Source of the DNA: Pseudomonadota bacterium
Lineage (GTDB): Bacteria > Pseudomonadota > Gammaproteobacteria > Xanthomonadales > Xanthomonadaceae
Assembly (NCBI GenBank): GCA_023430045.1
Contig: JAEZCF010000121.1
Span: forward strand, 24,964 to 88,963
Direction of reading: 5' to 3'
Length of the DNA: 64,000 bases
A program made the position numbers and the translations under genes. Under the pieces are notes generated by a model. The model was given only the letters and a program-made list of their open reading frames with translations. It searched no databases and was not told where the DNA came from. Within the stretch, counting starts at the first letter, position 1. Each line of letters opens with the position of its first letter. Shown here piece by piece: positions 15,988-23,943 of this stretch.

Positions 15988-18342
15988 TCAGCGTCCGCGT
16001 GTCGCTGGCGTCGCTGCCGACATGGAATACGGTTGTTCAGCGCCCTGCCCCGGCCAGGCGGTATTGGCTTCTGCCTGCATCACGAAACGCAGTTCGCCGC
16101 CAGCCACGATTTCGTCATGGCGCAGGAAGGCCCGCTGCAGCGGCTTGCCGTTGAGCAGCACCGAGCCGATGTACCCGTGGCCGGCATCGAGCCCTTCGGC
16201 CACGATGCGGAACTGCTTGCCGTTGGGCAGGTCGAGCGTGGCCCTGGGCAGGAACGGACGGCCGATGATGTATTCGCCGCTGCCCGGCGCCACCGGGTAG
16301 AAGCCCAGCGCGGTGAACAGGTACCACGCCGACATCTGGCCCAGGTCATCGTTGCCGGCCAGCCCATCGGGACGGTCGGCGTACTGGGTGTCCATGATCT
16401 GCTTCAGGCGCGCCTGGGTACGCCACGGCTGGCCGGCATGGGCATACAGGTATGCGACATGATGGCTCGGCTCGTTGCCATGCGCGTACCAGCCGATCAG
16501 CCCGGTGATGTCTTCCATGTGCTCGAATACCGATGGGTCCACCTTGGCCTCGAACACCTGGTCCAGCCGCGCCAGCAGGGCGTCGCTGCCACCATGCGCC
16601 GAGGCCAGTCCGGCGACATCCTGCGGCACGTACCACGAGTACTGCCAAGCATTGCCTTCGGTGTAATCGGTGCCGTAGCCGCTGGCATCCGGATCGAACG
16701 GCGTGCGGAAGCTGCCGTCGCGGTTGCGCGCGCGCATGAAGCCGGTCCCGGCGTCGAATGCATGACGCCAGTTGCCGGCGCGCCTGTCGAACTGCTGCTG
16801 CACGTCGCTGCGGCCCATCGCCTGCGCCATGCGCGCGATGGTCCAGTCGTCGTAAGCATATTCCAGCGTCTTGCTGGCGGCCTCGCCTTCTTCATCGATC
16901 GGCACCCAGCCCAGTTCGCGATACTGCGCGATGCCGTCGTAGGGACCGTAATTGGCGGTGGCGACCATCGCCTCCAGCGCCTTGTCGGCGTCGAAACCTC
17001 GGATGCCCTTCAGGTACGCATCGGCGATCACCGGCACCGCGTGGTAGCCGATCATGCACCAGGTTTCCTGACCGTGGAACGCCCACACCGGCAGCATGCC
17101 GTAGGCGCTGTGCTGCTGGTGGGCAAGCAGCGAGTTGATGAAATCGCTGCTGCGTTTTTCCGGCTGCACCAGGGTCAGCAGCGGATGCAGCGCGCGGTAG
17201 GTATCCCACAGCGAGAACGTCGAGTAGTTCGTGAACCCTTCGGCGCGGTGCACGGCGTTGTCCGAGCCGCGGTACTGGCCATCGACATCCATGAACAGCG
17301 TCGGGCCCAGCAGGGTGTGGTACAGGGCGGTATAGGCACTGCGGCGGTCATGCTCCGGCGCTTCGACATCCAGCACCGCCAGCGCATCGCTCCACTGCCT
17401 GCGCGCGTCGGCGCGGACCTTGTCGAACTCGAACCCGGGCACCTCCGCATCCAGGTTGGCGATGGCGCCGGCCTCGCTCACCGATGACAGTGCCACGGTG
17501 ACCACCAGCGGCGCGTCCAGCGCGCCGAAATCGAACGTGCCGACCAGCTGGCGGCCCTCTATCTGGGCGCGCTGCTTCGGCGATTGATGGCCCGGCGGCG
17601 GGAATCCCTTGTAGGCGATATCGGTTTCGGTATTGTGCAGTTCGTGCGCCTTCACCGCGCGCGAAAACCGCATCGCGAAGTACAGCTGCCGTCCCGGTGC
17701 CCAGCCGCGGGTTTCGCGGAAACCGGTCAGCGTTCCATCCTCGCGCATGCGCAGGCGCGACCACAGGATCTTGCCGGGATAATCGTAAAGGCTGGTGCGC
17801 AGGTCCAGCAGTACCTTGGCCGGCGTGCCGGCAGGATAGGTGTAGCGATGCACGCCGACGCGGCTGCTGGCCGTCAGCTCCGCACGCACATGATGGGCGT
17901 CGAGGGTGACTGCGTAATAGCCCGGCTCCGCGCGCTCGTCGTCGTGGCGGAACCGCGACGTGTAACCGCTGCGCGGCGTGTCCGGATCGCCGCGCTCCAG
18001 ACCGGGATCACCGGTATAGGGCATCAGCAGCACATCACCGAGATCGGAGTGGCCACTGCCGGAAAAATGGGTGTGCGAGAAGCCGACGATGCTGGAATCG
18101 TCGTGCCGGTAGCCGGCCGCCCAGCCATAGGCCTTTTCGCGTGGCTGGATGCGTGTATCCGGGCTGAGCTGGACCATGCCGAACGGCACCGTCGCGCCGG
18201 GATACGTATGTCCCTCGCCCGCCGTGCCGATGAACGGGTCCACGGCAGCGAAGGCGCGTTCACCCACGCTGGCCGCCTGCGCGGTGGCAAGGCCCGCCAC
18301 CATGCCGACCACAGTGGCGGCAACTCTCCAGCGTTTCAACAT
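15988..18342 (-). CDS. Secreted GH92 alpha-mannosidase
   Basis: 784 residues with signal peptide (VAATVVGMVAGLATAQAAS). Family 92 markers include VDPFIGTAGEGHTYPGATVPFGM, IVGFSHTHFSGSGHSDLGDV, NYSTFSLWDTYRALHPLLTL and GNDDLGQMSAWYLFTALGFYP. GH92 enzymes are calcium-dependent exo-alpha-mannosidases, often active on alpha-1,2 linkages of N-glycans or mannans. The preserved GNDDLGQMSAW segment holds expected acid/base residues. It stands alone here, without the usual neighbouring glycosidases; a glycosylasparaginase is found 22 kb away. Confidence 0.92.
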   Translation of the reverse strand: MLKRWRVAATVVGMVAGLATAQAASVGERAFAAVDPFIGTAGEGHTYPGATVPFGMVQLSPDTRIQPREKAYGWAAGYRHDDSSIVGFSHTHFSGSGHSDLGDVLLMPYTGDPGLERGDPDTPRSGYTSRFRHDDERAEPGYYAVTLDAHHVRAELTASSRVGVHRYTYPAGTPAKVLLDLRTSLYDYPGKILWSRLRMREDGTLTGFRETRGWAPGRQLYFAMRFSRAVKAHELHNTETDIAYKGFPPPGHQSPKQRAQIEGRQLVGTFDFGALDAPLVVTVALSSVSEAGAIANLDAEVPGFEFDKVRADARRQWSDALAVLDVEAPEHDRRSAYTALYHTLLGPTLFMDVDGQYRGSDNAVHRAEGFTNYSTFSLWDTYRALHPLLTLVQPEKRSSDFINSLLAHQQHSAYGMLPVWAFHGQETWCMIGYHAVPVIADAYLKGIRGFDADKALEAMVATANYGPYDGIAQYRELGWVPIDEEGEAASKTLEYAYDDWTIARMAQAMGRSDVQQQFDRRAGNWRHAFDAGTGFMRARNRDGSFRTPFDPDASGYGTDYTEGNAWQYSWYVPQDVAGLASAHGGSDALLARLDQVFEAKVDPSVFEHMEDITGLIGWYAHGNEPSHHVAYLYAHAGQPWRTQARLKQIMDTQYADRPDGLAGNDDLGQMSAWYLFTALGFYPVAPGSGEYIIGRPFLPRATLDLPNGKQFRIVAEGLDAGHGYIGSVLLNGKPLQRAFLRHDEIVAGGELRFVMQAEANTAWPGQGAEQPYSMSAATPATRGR

Positions 18343-18429
18343 TGACAGGCTCCCCGGCGAATTTGGATCGATATAAAGCCGATCCTAGCACCGACGATCG
18401 CAGCCCGCATGCTGCAGCGCGCAGGTCTG

Positions 18430-18765
18430 TCAGGCGCGCCCGTCCCCCATCGCCACGGTGAGTGGCTGCAGGTCAGCAGACCCGCGCGGCCGCACCACGC
18501 GTGCCATCTCCACGCCATCGCGCAGCAGCACCAGGGTGGGCCACAGCTTCACGGTGAAGGAGCGACCCAGTGGCCGCCCCTTGCCATCTTCCACCCAGCG
18601 CTGCGCCAGATCGGGGTGCTGCTGCAAGAACGCCTGCACGACCGGCTGCGCGGCCTGGCAGTGCCCGCACCACGTCGCGCCGAACTGCAGCAACAGCCAT
18701 CCGCGCGACTGGTCGACGTCCGCTCGCAGTGGCTCTTCACCTGGCGCGTCCTGCATGCCGGTCAT
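18430..18765 (-). CDS. Thioredoxin-family protein
   Basis: 111 residues with a thioredoxin fold and active site WCGHC in LLLQFGATWCGHCQAAQP, plus the cis-proline segment LWPTLVLLRDG. No signal peptide, so probably cytoplasmic. The Cys-Gly-His-Cys centre suggests a more oxidising protein than classical thioredoxin (CGPC). Its start overlaps the stop of the upstream host-attachment-like gene (ATGA), so the two form a small operon. Substrate unknown. Confidence 0.8.
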   Translation of the reverse strand: MTGMQDAPGEEPLRADVDQSRGWLLLQFGATWCGHCQAAQPVVQAFLQQHPDLAQRWVEDGKGRPLGRSFTVKLWPTLVLLRDGVEMARVVRPRGSADLQPLTVAMGDGRA

Positions 18766-19175
18766 GAAAGCGCCCGCTCGATGTCTTCCAGCGGTGCGTT
18801 GGTGAAATCCTTGGCGAGATCCTTCACCAGGCGTGCCTGCGCTTCCTTGTGCAGCTGCGGGCGGATCCGTCCCAGCGTCTGCGGATCGGCCACCAGCACC
18901 AGATGCGCATAGCGGTTGTTGAGTGCATCGTCATTGAGTTGCCCGGCCAGCTGCTTGGCGAAGGTTGCTTCATTGAGCTGGGCGATGCTCATGTCGTTGG
19001 GCATGGCACCGGATGGACCCTGGCCGGAAATGCCCTGCTCGCTGACATCGCGCAGCTTCAGCTCATCATGCTGTTTCAGCTTCAGTCCCGTGCCGGTACC
19101 TGTACTGGTGAACACACGTGCCGAAGCGCCATCGGCGACCACGACCAGGGTGCCTTCGGGAATGGTATGGGTCAT
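18762..19175 (-). CDS. Host attachment protein family
   Basis: 137 residues matching the host attachment (Host_attach) family: an N-terminal GTLVVVADGASARVF strand-turn, a polar middle, then NNRYAHLVLVADPQTLGRIRPQLHKEA and LVKDLAKDFTNAPLEDIERAL. The fold resembles the eRF1/pelota domain. The family name comes from a plant-associated bacterium; its biochemical role is unclear. Co-transcribed with the thioredoxin-like gene through an ATGA overlap. Confidence 0.75.
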   Translation of the reverse strand: MTHTIPEGTLVVVADGASARVFTSTGTGTGLKLKQHDELKLRDVSEQGISGQGPSGAMPNDMSIAQLNEATFAKQLAGQLNDDALNNRYAHLVLVADPQTLGRIRPQLHKEAQARLVKDLAKDFTNAPLEDIERALS

Positions 19176-19391
19176 CGTCTGCTCCTCCGCGCCTGTGCGC
19201 GATTGCTATATGCAGGGTCCACCGTAGGGGGAATGATGTAAGGACGGCGCGTGCCCGGTGTGTGCGTTGCGTGCAACATGGAAGTGCCACGGCAGACAGG
19301 TAAGCACGTGACGCGCGCGGAGCAGAGCGCCCCACCCGCCGGGCAGAGATCGGGTACGCTGCGCTTTCCCGCCGGATTAAAGGATTTCGTG

Positions 19392-19634
19392 ATGGAATGG
19401 ATCAAGCTCCTTCGTGGTGCCTCGCTTTCCGTGCTGGTGCTCTGCGGCGTGTCCGCCTGCGCCACCTACGATGATTCAGCGATGTACGGCCACTGTACCG
19501 AACCGGCCCACGTCAAGGACCTTCCGCCCCAGGTCGCCCGGCGCGAAAGTCGTTGCGACCGGCTGGAATGGAATACCGGCAAGGACGGCAAGGACGCGCC
19601 GCTGGATTTCAGCGGAAGCCGCAGGAACGACTGA
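19392..19634 (+). CDS. Small lipoprotein of unknown function
   Basis: 80 residues from ATG 19392, with AAAGGA 8 bases upstream. The signal sequence LLRGASLSVLVLCGVSAC ends in a lipobox (VSAC), so the mature protein starts with a lipidated Cys. The mature part is short and hydrophilic with four further Cys/Asp-rich positions (TYDDSAMYGHC, RRESRCDRLEW). No family recognised. Its last 26 bases overlap the convergent HAD gene. Confidence 0.65.
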   Translation: MEWIKLLRGASLSVLVLCGVSACATYDDSAMYGHCTEPAHVKDLPPQVARRESRCDRLEWNTGKDGKDAPLDFSGSRRND

Positions 19635-20364
19635 GCATCACCTGCGCCGCCACCTCACCGGCCTGGCTGGGCACGCCGCCGTCCAGCAGTCCGTGGATTC
19701 CATCCAGCCGTGCCGCCTCGTAGGTCGGCTGCGCAGCGCTTTCATTGGCGACCCCGTGGGGGTTGAACCAGCAGCTGTCGATGCCGAACCGGTTGCCACC
19801 CAGCACGTCGGCTTCCAGGCGGTCGCCGATGATGACGGTCTCCCGCTTGATGCATGACGTGGCCATCCGCGTGGTGTAGTCGAAGAAACGCTCGTCCGGC
19901 TTCGCATGCCCGCAGGCTTCGGAGGTGGCGACGAAGCCGATCAGGTCCTGCAGGCCGGAACAGGCGATGCGCTGCCGCTGCACCTGGTCGATGCCATTAG
20001 TGATGATGCCGATCTGGCCATGCGCCGACAGCGCCTCGCAGAGCGCGCGCGCACCTTCCACGAGCACCACGGTCTGCGGGAGCCATTCCAGGTAGGCATG
20101 GCTGGCTTCGGCCGGATCGATATCGAGGCGGTGCTGGCCGAACAGACGGCGGAAGCGCTCCACCTTCAGGAAATCCTTGTCGATAAGACCGCCTTCCAGG
20201 TCCCGCCACAGCTGCTGGTTCGCCGTCTGGTAATCGGCGAACAGCGTGTCCGCCTGAAGACCACTGCCAAGGCTGTGCAGCGTGCGTTCGAACGACAGCC
20301 GTTCCGATGCACGGAAATCCAGCAGCGTGTCATCCAGGTCCAGCAGGAAAAGGCGGTAATGCAT
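19609..20364 (-). CDS. yjjG: HAD-superfamily nucleotidase (YjjG-like)
   Basis: 251 residues. HAD motif I is LFLLDLDDTLLDF, motif II IGIITNGIDQVQ, and motifs III/IV are GHAKPDERFF and VIIGDRLEADVLGG. A helical cap (residues 20-100) places it in subfamily I, like the pyrimidine nucleotidase YjjG that hydrolyses non-canonical nucleoside monophosphates such as dUMP. The similarity of the cap and the NGIDQVQRQRI segment supports this, but other phosphatases in the family look alike. ATG 20364 begins 85 bases past the end of the tmRNA terminator on the same strand. Confidence 0.72.
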   Translation of the reverse strand: MHYRLFLLDLDDTLLDFRASERLSFERTLHSLGSGLQADTLFADYQTANQQLWRDLEGGLIDKDFLKVERFRRLFGQHRLDIDPAEASHAYLEWLPQTVVLVEGARALCEALSAHGQIGIITNGIDQVQRQRIACSGLQDLIGFVATSEACGHAKPDERFFDYTTRMATSCIKRETVIIGDRLEADVLGGNRFGIDSCWFNPHGVANESAAQPTYEAARLDGIHGLLDGGVPSQAGEVAAQVMLSRSCGFR

Positions 20365-20441
20365 GGCGACGCAGTGTAGCGATCTGGCCCGGCGGCCACC
20401 ACTGCCGGTGCAGCATCGCCGCTACAGTGGACGATACCTGG

Positions 20442-20474
20442 AACAGAACCACCCCGCCGTTTCCGGCAGGGTGG
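20442..20474 (-). terminator. Intrinsic terminator of the permuted ssrA
   Basis: On the minus strand CCACCCTGCCG (20474-20464) and CGGCGGGGTGG (20459-20449) form an 11-bp stem with one G-U pair and a GAAA tetraloop, followed by TTCTGTT. This is one of the strongest hairpins in the window and sits directly downstream of the tag-encoding piece. Confidence 0.85.
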
Positions 20475-20508
20475 CTGCGCGTTCGATGACCACGTGCGCT
20501 TGCGTGGA

Positions 20509-20550
20509 TCAGGCCGCCATGCGGACCTGATGATAATCGTCTTGATTGGC
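20509..20550 (-). other. ssrA: tmRNA proteolysis-tag reading frame
   Basis: Resume codon GCC follows ATAATC, matching the conserved UARUC-GCx context of tmRNAs. The frame reads A-N-Q-D-D-Y-H-Q-V-R-M-A-A then TGA. The N-terminal AN, the acidic centre with Tyr and the terminal Ala-Ala are expected of tags recognised by ClpXP and related proteases. A hairpin of CCACG (20507-20503) with CGTGG (20494-20490) follows the stop, as in other tmRNAs. Confidence 0.78.
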
Positions 20551-20635
20551 GATTATGGTTGTTGCGCCGATTACGTCGGTCGCCTCTCGAGCTGTCCACG
20601 CAGATTGCTCGCCACGTCGAAACCAGTACAGCCCC

Positions 20636-20667
20636 TTCACCTGGGTATTGGCCCCCCAACAGCCAGG
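20636..20667 (-). other. Intervening segment between acceptor and coding pieces of ssrA
   Basis: Thirty-two bases separate the acceptor CCA (20670-20668) from the mature 5' G (20635). CCTGG at its start can pair with CCAGG near its end to form a loop. In known permuted genes this segment is removed during maturation, leaving a two-piece RNA. Confidence 0.7.
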
Positions 20668-20903
20668 TGGTGGAGCTGGCGGGACTCGAACCCGCGTCCG
20701 CAACGCATCCTCATTGCTTCATACAGCCATATCCCGTTGCCAACGACTGCATTCGGGTGTGCGCCCCTTTCGAGGCGCAGGGATATTGAGCCATCATCAC
20801 GCACTGACAGCTTCCAGAAACCGCTCATCCAGCGGGTCATCACCGCCAGCAATGCACGCCACGATGCGCGACGTGTCCGCGTCCGCTCAAGCCCCCACTG
20901 GAT

Positions 20904-21593
20904 TCACGCAGCGCTGCCCAGCATGCCGGAATCCATCTCCAGCCTCCGCTCCAATGCGTGCAGGTGGGCGGCGAAACCTTCCGGCGCGCGTCCGCTGCGG
21001 CGGGCGCTGGTCATCACGCAGGGGCTTCCGCCCCAGTGAATGCGCGCGCCCTGCGCATGCAGGCGCTGCACCAGCGCGACATCCTCGTGGCACGTCATCG
21101 CCGCGAATCCACCGGCGGCCGCATACGCAGCAGCGCATACGCCGAGATTGGCGCCGTGGATACGGCCATGGCCGTCGCCCCAGCGTTCGGTGCTGCGCAG
21201 GTAGCTGCGCAGCAGATGCTCATCCGGGCTGCCGGCCAGAAGGTCCACGACGCCGCAGAACACATCATGCTGGCAGGCCAACTGTCCTGACAGCCAGTCC
21301 GGTGGCACCTGGCTGTCAGCGTCGGTGCTGGCAAGCCACCGCGCGCCCTGGGCGAGCAGATGGTCGGCGGCGGCCGCGCGTGCGGCGCCGACGCAGCGCA
21401 CCTCCATGTCCAGCGTCTGCACACCGGCGAGCCGGCATTGCCAGGCGGTGCCATCGCTGCATGCATCAAGCGCGACCACCACGCGCACCTCTTCACCCAG
21501 CAGCGCAGGATGACGGGCGGCCCGGTGCACGGACGCCAGGCACGCTCCGATGTGTGCTGCTTCATCATGCGCGGGGATCAGCACGCCGATCAT
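20904..21593 (-). CDS. Family 2 glycosyltransferase
   Basis: 229 residues of GT-A fold: IGVLIPAHDEAAHIGACLASV at the N-terminus, VVVALDACSDGTA, the metal-binding LASTDADSQVPPDW (DxD), and GFAAMTCHEDVALVQRLH in the acceptor region. No membrane segments, so cytosolic. It is last in a four-gene cluster (acyl-CoA dehydrogenase, PIG-L deacetylase, methyltransferase, this gene) joined by 4-base or short overlaps. The sugar donor and acceptor are unknown. Confidence 0.82.
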   Translation of the reverse strand: MIGVLIPAHDEAAHIGACLASVHRAARHPALLGEEVRVVVALDACSDGTAWQCRLAGVQTLDMEVRCVGAARAAAADHLLAQGARWLASTDADSQVPPDWLSGQLACQHDVFCGVVDLLAGSPDEHLLRSYLRSTERWGDGHGRIHGANLGVCAAAYAAAGGFAAMTCHEDVALVQRLHAQGARIHWGGSPCVMTSARRSGRAPEGFAAHLHALERRLEMDSGMLGSAA

Positions 21594-22177
21594 CGCCGCC
21601 CCTCCGCGGCCGCGATGGACAACGGTACCCGCGCCCAGCCCTGCAGCAGGAAATCATCATCGCGGTAATCGAATACCGTCGTCAGTCCGGCACCCAGAGC
21701 AGCGTGCACGGCGTCGGCGCTGCTGCGCGCCTGGTCGAATGACACCCGCCAGTGACACGCCACCAGCAGGCCATCCACCGCGAGAGCGGCATGCAGCCCT
21801 TCGCGCAGCGCCGCCAGTTCTTCGGCCGGCAGGTAATACCCCATTTCGCTGCAGACGATGAGATCGAAATGCCCTTCCGGCCACTGCCCGGGATGCCGTG
21901 CCTGCTGCAGGCGCACCTGCGGCAGGTCGCGCGTGGACTGCCGCGCCTGCTCCAGGGCCGCCGCGCTCAGGTCGGTCGCCAGCAGGCGCTCGCAGCGCGT
22001 GGCCAGTTCACGGGTAAGCACACCATTCGAGCATCCGGCCTCCCAGCCGCGCCCGTAGTGGGCGCGTGGCAGGCTCGCCAGCAGCAGCGCACGCTTGCGC
22101 GCTTCGTACCACGAATGGCGGTAACCGAACGGATCCGGCCGGGCATGCAGCTCATCGAAGTAGGCGCCCATGCTCAT
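21590..22177 (-). CDS. SAM-dependent methyltransferase (NodS-like)
   Basis: 195 residues, class I methyltransferase. The SAM-binding loop is GWEAGCSNGVLTRELA, with LLATDLSAAALEQAR (acidic residue at the end of strand 2) and FDLIVCSEMGYYL (motif III). The whole resembles NodS, which N-methylates deacetylated chitooligosaccharides in rhizobia; together with the PIG-L deacetylase and glycosyltransferase next door this suggests methylation of an amino sugar, which is inference. ATG 22177 overlaps the deacetylase stop (ATGA). Confidence 0.8.
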   Translation of the reverse strand: MSMGAYFDELHARPDPFGYRHSWYEARKRALLLASLPRAHYGRGWEAGCSNGVLTRELATRCERLLATDLSAAALEQARQSTRDLPQVRLQQARHPGQWPEGHFDLIVCSEMGYYLPAEELAALREGLHAALAVDGLLVACHWRVSFDQARSSADAVHAALGAGLTTVFDYRDDDFLLQGWARVPLSIAAAEGRR

Positions 22178-22926
22178 GCCAGGAAGACCTCATGGCTGCG
22201 ACCGAAGCGTGCCAGCACGTGCGCCGGCAGGATGGGCGCGCTGGACAGCTGCTCGACCGCGCCGGTCTGGGTACGGAAGCAGGCGATGGCCGCCTGCTTC
22301 ATCGCTGCATGGCCGCGCACGTCCAGCAGTCGTGGATTCGGCCATGCACTCCGTACGACGCCAGGATCCAGCCAGTGCCATCCCCATACCGGGTATTCCA
22401 GCAGCCTGGCGGATGCGTTCCGTACCGCATCCTGCGCTGCACGGAAACTGGCTTCGTGGTCCGGGTGCCCGTCCTGACGCCACGGCGCGAGCACCAGATC
22501 GTCATGGCGCACCACCGCGCGCAATGCGCTGCGCAGGGCATCCTCGGCAGCCGTGACACCACCATCGTCGATGGCCAGATGCATCACTCCGGGACGTGCC
22601 AGACCGAGGACAGCCAGTGCCTCGCGCAGTTCCTGCCTGCGCTGCGTCCGCAGCCGGTCCGGCGTCCACCACGGATCCAACGGATAACACGCTTCACCAT
22701 CGGTCACCGCGACCACCTGCACCGCCACGCCGGCGTTGGCCGCCATGCGCATCAGGCCGGCACAAGCCAGGACTTCGTCGTCCGGGTGCGGAGCCACGAC
22801 CACCAACCGCCGGGCATCGCCCAGCAGCTCCGGGGTCGGCGTCGCCGGCCGCTGCCACAACCATGCGCAGTCCGCCCACATGGATTCATCGGTGCCGGTG
22901 CCATCCAGCATGCCTACAGCGTCCAT
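22174..22926 (-). CDS. PIG-L family deacetylase
   Basis: 250 residues. The zinc-binding, catalytic motif is VVVAPHPDDEVLACAGLM (PHPDDE) and the third ligand is in DGHPDHEASFRAAQ. The family removes acetyl groups from N-acetylglucosamine-containing glycolipids or small glycosides. No signal peptide. It overlaps the acyl-CoA dehydrogenase gene by 13 bases and the methyltransferase by 4, hence is translated within one operon. Confidence 0.85.
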   Translation of the reverse strand: MDAVGMLDGTGTDESMWADCAWLWQRPATPTPELLGDARRLVVVAPHPDDEVLACAGLMRMAANAGVAVQVVAVTDGEACYPLDPWWTPDRLRTQRRQELREALAVLGLARPGVMHLAIDDGGVTAAEDALRSALRAVVRHDDLVLAPWRQDGHPDHEASFRAAQDAVRNASARLLEYPVWGWHWLDPGVVRSAWPNPRLLDVRGHAAMKQAAIACFRTQTGAVEQLSSAPILPAHVLARFGRSHEVFLA

Positions 22927-23858
22927 GGCACGTCTCCGGGTTCCATCGCCGCGCCGAGTGCCACCCAGTCCCGATCAGCATGGCTCTGGCGGATGAAGAC
23001 AGTGAGATCCGCCCAGCGCCGCGCAGTGTCTGCCTCCAGGCACATCGGACCGGGACCCAGCGCGCGGCCGGCAAGATCCAGCACGTTCACACAGGCCCGT
23101 TCCACCACGCTGCGGGCCAGGATCACCGCCTGCTGGTGGGTGCGGGCGGGTGCCGCATCGATGGCGCCGGCCAGCTCGCGCAGGCAGGCTGCCGCCGGGC
23201 CGAGCGCCATGCCGATACGGCCAAGCAGGCGTTCGCGCAGCTCGCCCGCCGCACGGCTGCGCACGCTTTCGGCCAGCTGGGTGGCGGCACCGAACCACAC
23301 CGCTGCGATCCCGCCGCCACCGTGCCAGAAGCCCGGTCGGTGCAGATAGGCGCCCGGTGGCCCTATGAGAGCCGCCGGTGTTGCATTGAAATGCGTGGTC
23401 GCTGAGCGTACCGCGGCCATGCCGGGCGCCGCCCATCCGGAAGCCTCCATCGTCACGCTGTCGTCGATGTCCACCCGCAGCAGCCGCTCGCCGCCGTCGT
23501 CGCGCACCGTGACCAGGGCGGCATCGACGATATCCGCCCCTGAACACCAGGGCTTGTCACCGCTCGCGGAGCGGCCACGGGGGTCGAATGTCAGGACGCT
23601 GCCCGGTGCATGCGCGGCCCATACGGCCATCAGGCATCCGTCCGCCGCCGGCGGCGCGCCGAGTTCGGCGAGAATGGCCACCGCATCGTGATGGGCTTCC
23701 AGCACCTTTGCCAGGCACAGGTCGTGGGCACCGATCCGGGCCAGCATGCGCCATCGCTGCAGGGTGTCGCCGTGGCCCGGCAACGGCAATTCCGGTTCAT
23801 CCCGCAGCCATGCGTCAGCCTGCGCGCGCAACGCGCCCTGTTCCTGCCTTCCGATCAT
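22914..23858 (-). CDS. Acyl-CoA dehydrogenase-like protein
   Basis: 314 residues from ATG 23858. The mostly helical N-terminal domain, the beta domain (LTFDPRGRSASGDKPWCSGADIVDAALVTVRDDGGERLLRVDI) and the C-terminal helical bundle (QLAESVRSRAAGELRERLLGRIG) match the acyl-CoA dehydrogenase fold, including the SG.K.W.SGA hallmark. It is shorter than typical members (about 380) and no obvious catalytic glutamate was located, so it may not act on acyl-CoA. Earlier starts up to 24026 would overlap the DUF421 gene and lack conserved residues. First gene of the glyco-cluster. Confidence 0.72.
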   Translation of the reverse strand: MIGRQEQGALRAQADAWLRDEPELPLPGHGDTLQRWRMLARIGAHDLCLAKVLEAHHDAVAILAELGAPPAADGCLMAVWAAHAPGSVLTFDPRGRSASGDKPWCSGADIVDAALVTVRDDGGERLLRVDIDDSVTMEASGWAAPGMAAVRSATTHFNATPAALIGPPGAYLHRPGFWHGGGGIAAVWFGAATQLAESVRSRAAGELRERLLGRIGMALGPAAACLRELAGAIDAAPARTHQQAVILARSVVERACVNVLDLAGRALGPGPMCLEADTARRWADLTVFIRQSHADRDWVALGAAMEPGDVPWTL

Positions 23859-23943
23859 GCTGCCCTGCCGTGGATGATGTGACCGCCACGCTACGCAGGC
23901 GGGTGTCTGCAGGACGTGGGCACAGCGTGTAGCCGGTGGCATG

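Larger units (their letters stand above)
20475..20787 (-). ncRNA. ssrA: Transfer-messenger RNA, circularly permuted two-piece gene
   Basis: Read 5' to 3' on the minus strand. The acceptor piece (20787-20668) comes first: ATATCCC/GGGATAT (20786-20780 with 20735-20729) closes a domain holding an 8-bp GAAA-capped hairpin and CGTTGGCAACG; then the T-arm GCGGGTTCGAGTCCCGC and CAGCTCC-A-CCA ending at 20668. A 32-nt spacer follows. The coding piece starts at 20635 with GGGGCTGTACTGGTTTCGACG, the conserved tmRNA 5' end. GGGGCTG pairs with CAGCTCC over 7 bp; ACAGC (20595-20591) and GCAA (20608-20605) pair with GCTGT and TTGC of the acceptor piece as helix P2. The tag frame is at 20550-20509. The piece boundaries other than the CCA and the 5' G are approximate. 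No clear promoter seen. Confidence 0.82.

Noticed and set aside
20668..20700. A tRNA gene or an ssrA 3' remnant left by island integration
   Set aside because: No anticodon arm or 5' half precedes it, which first suggested an attachment-site remnant, but the matching tmRNA 5' end lies 32 bases downstream with full pairing, so a permuted gene explains it better. No integrase is nearby.
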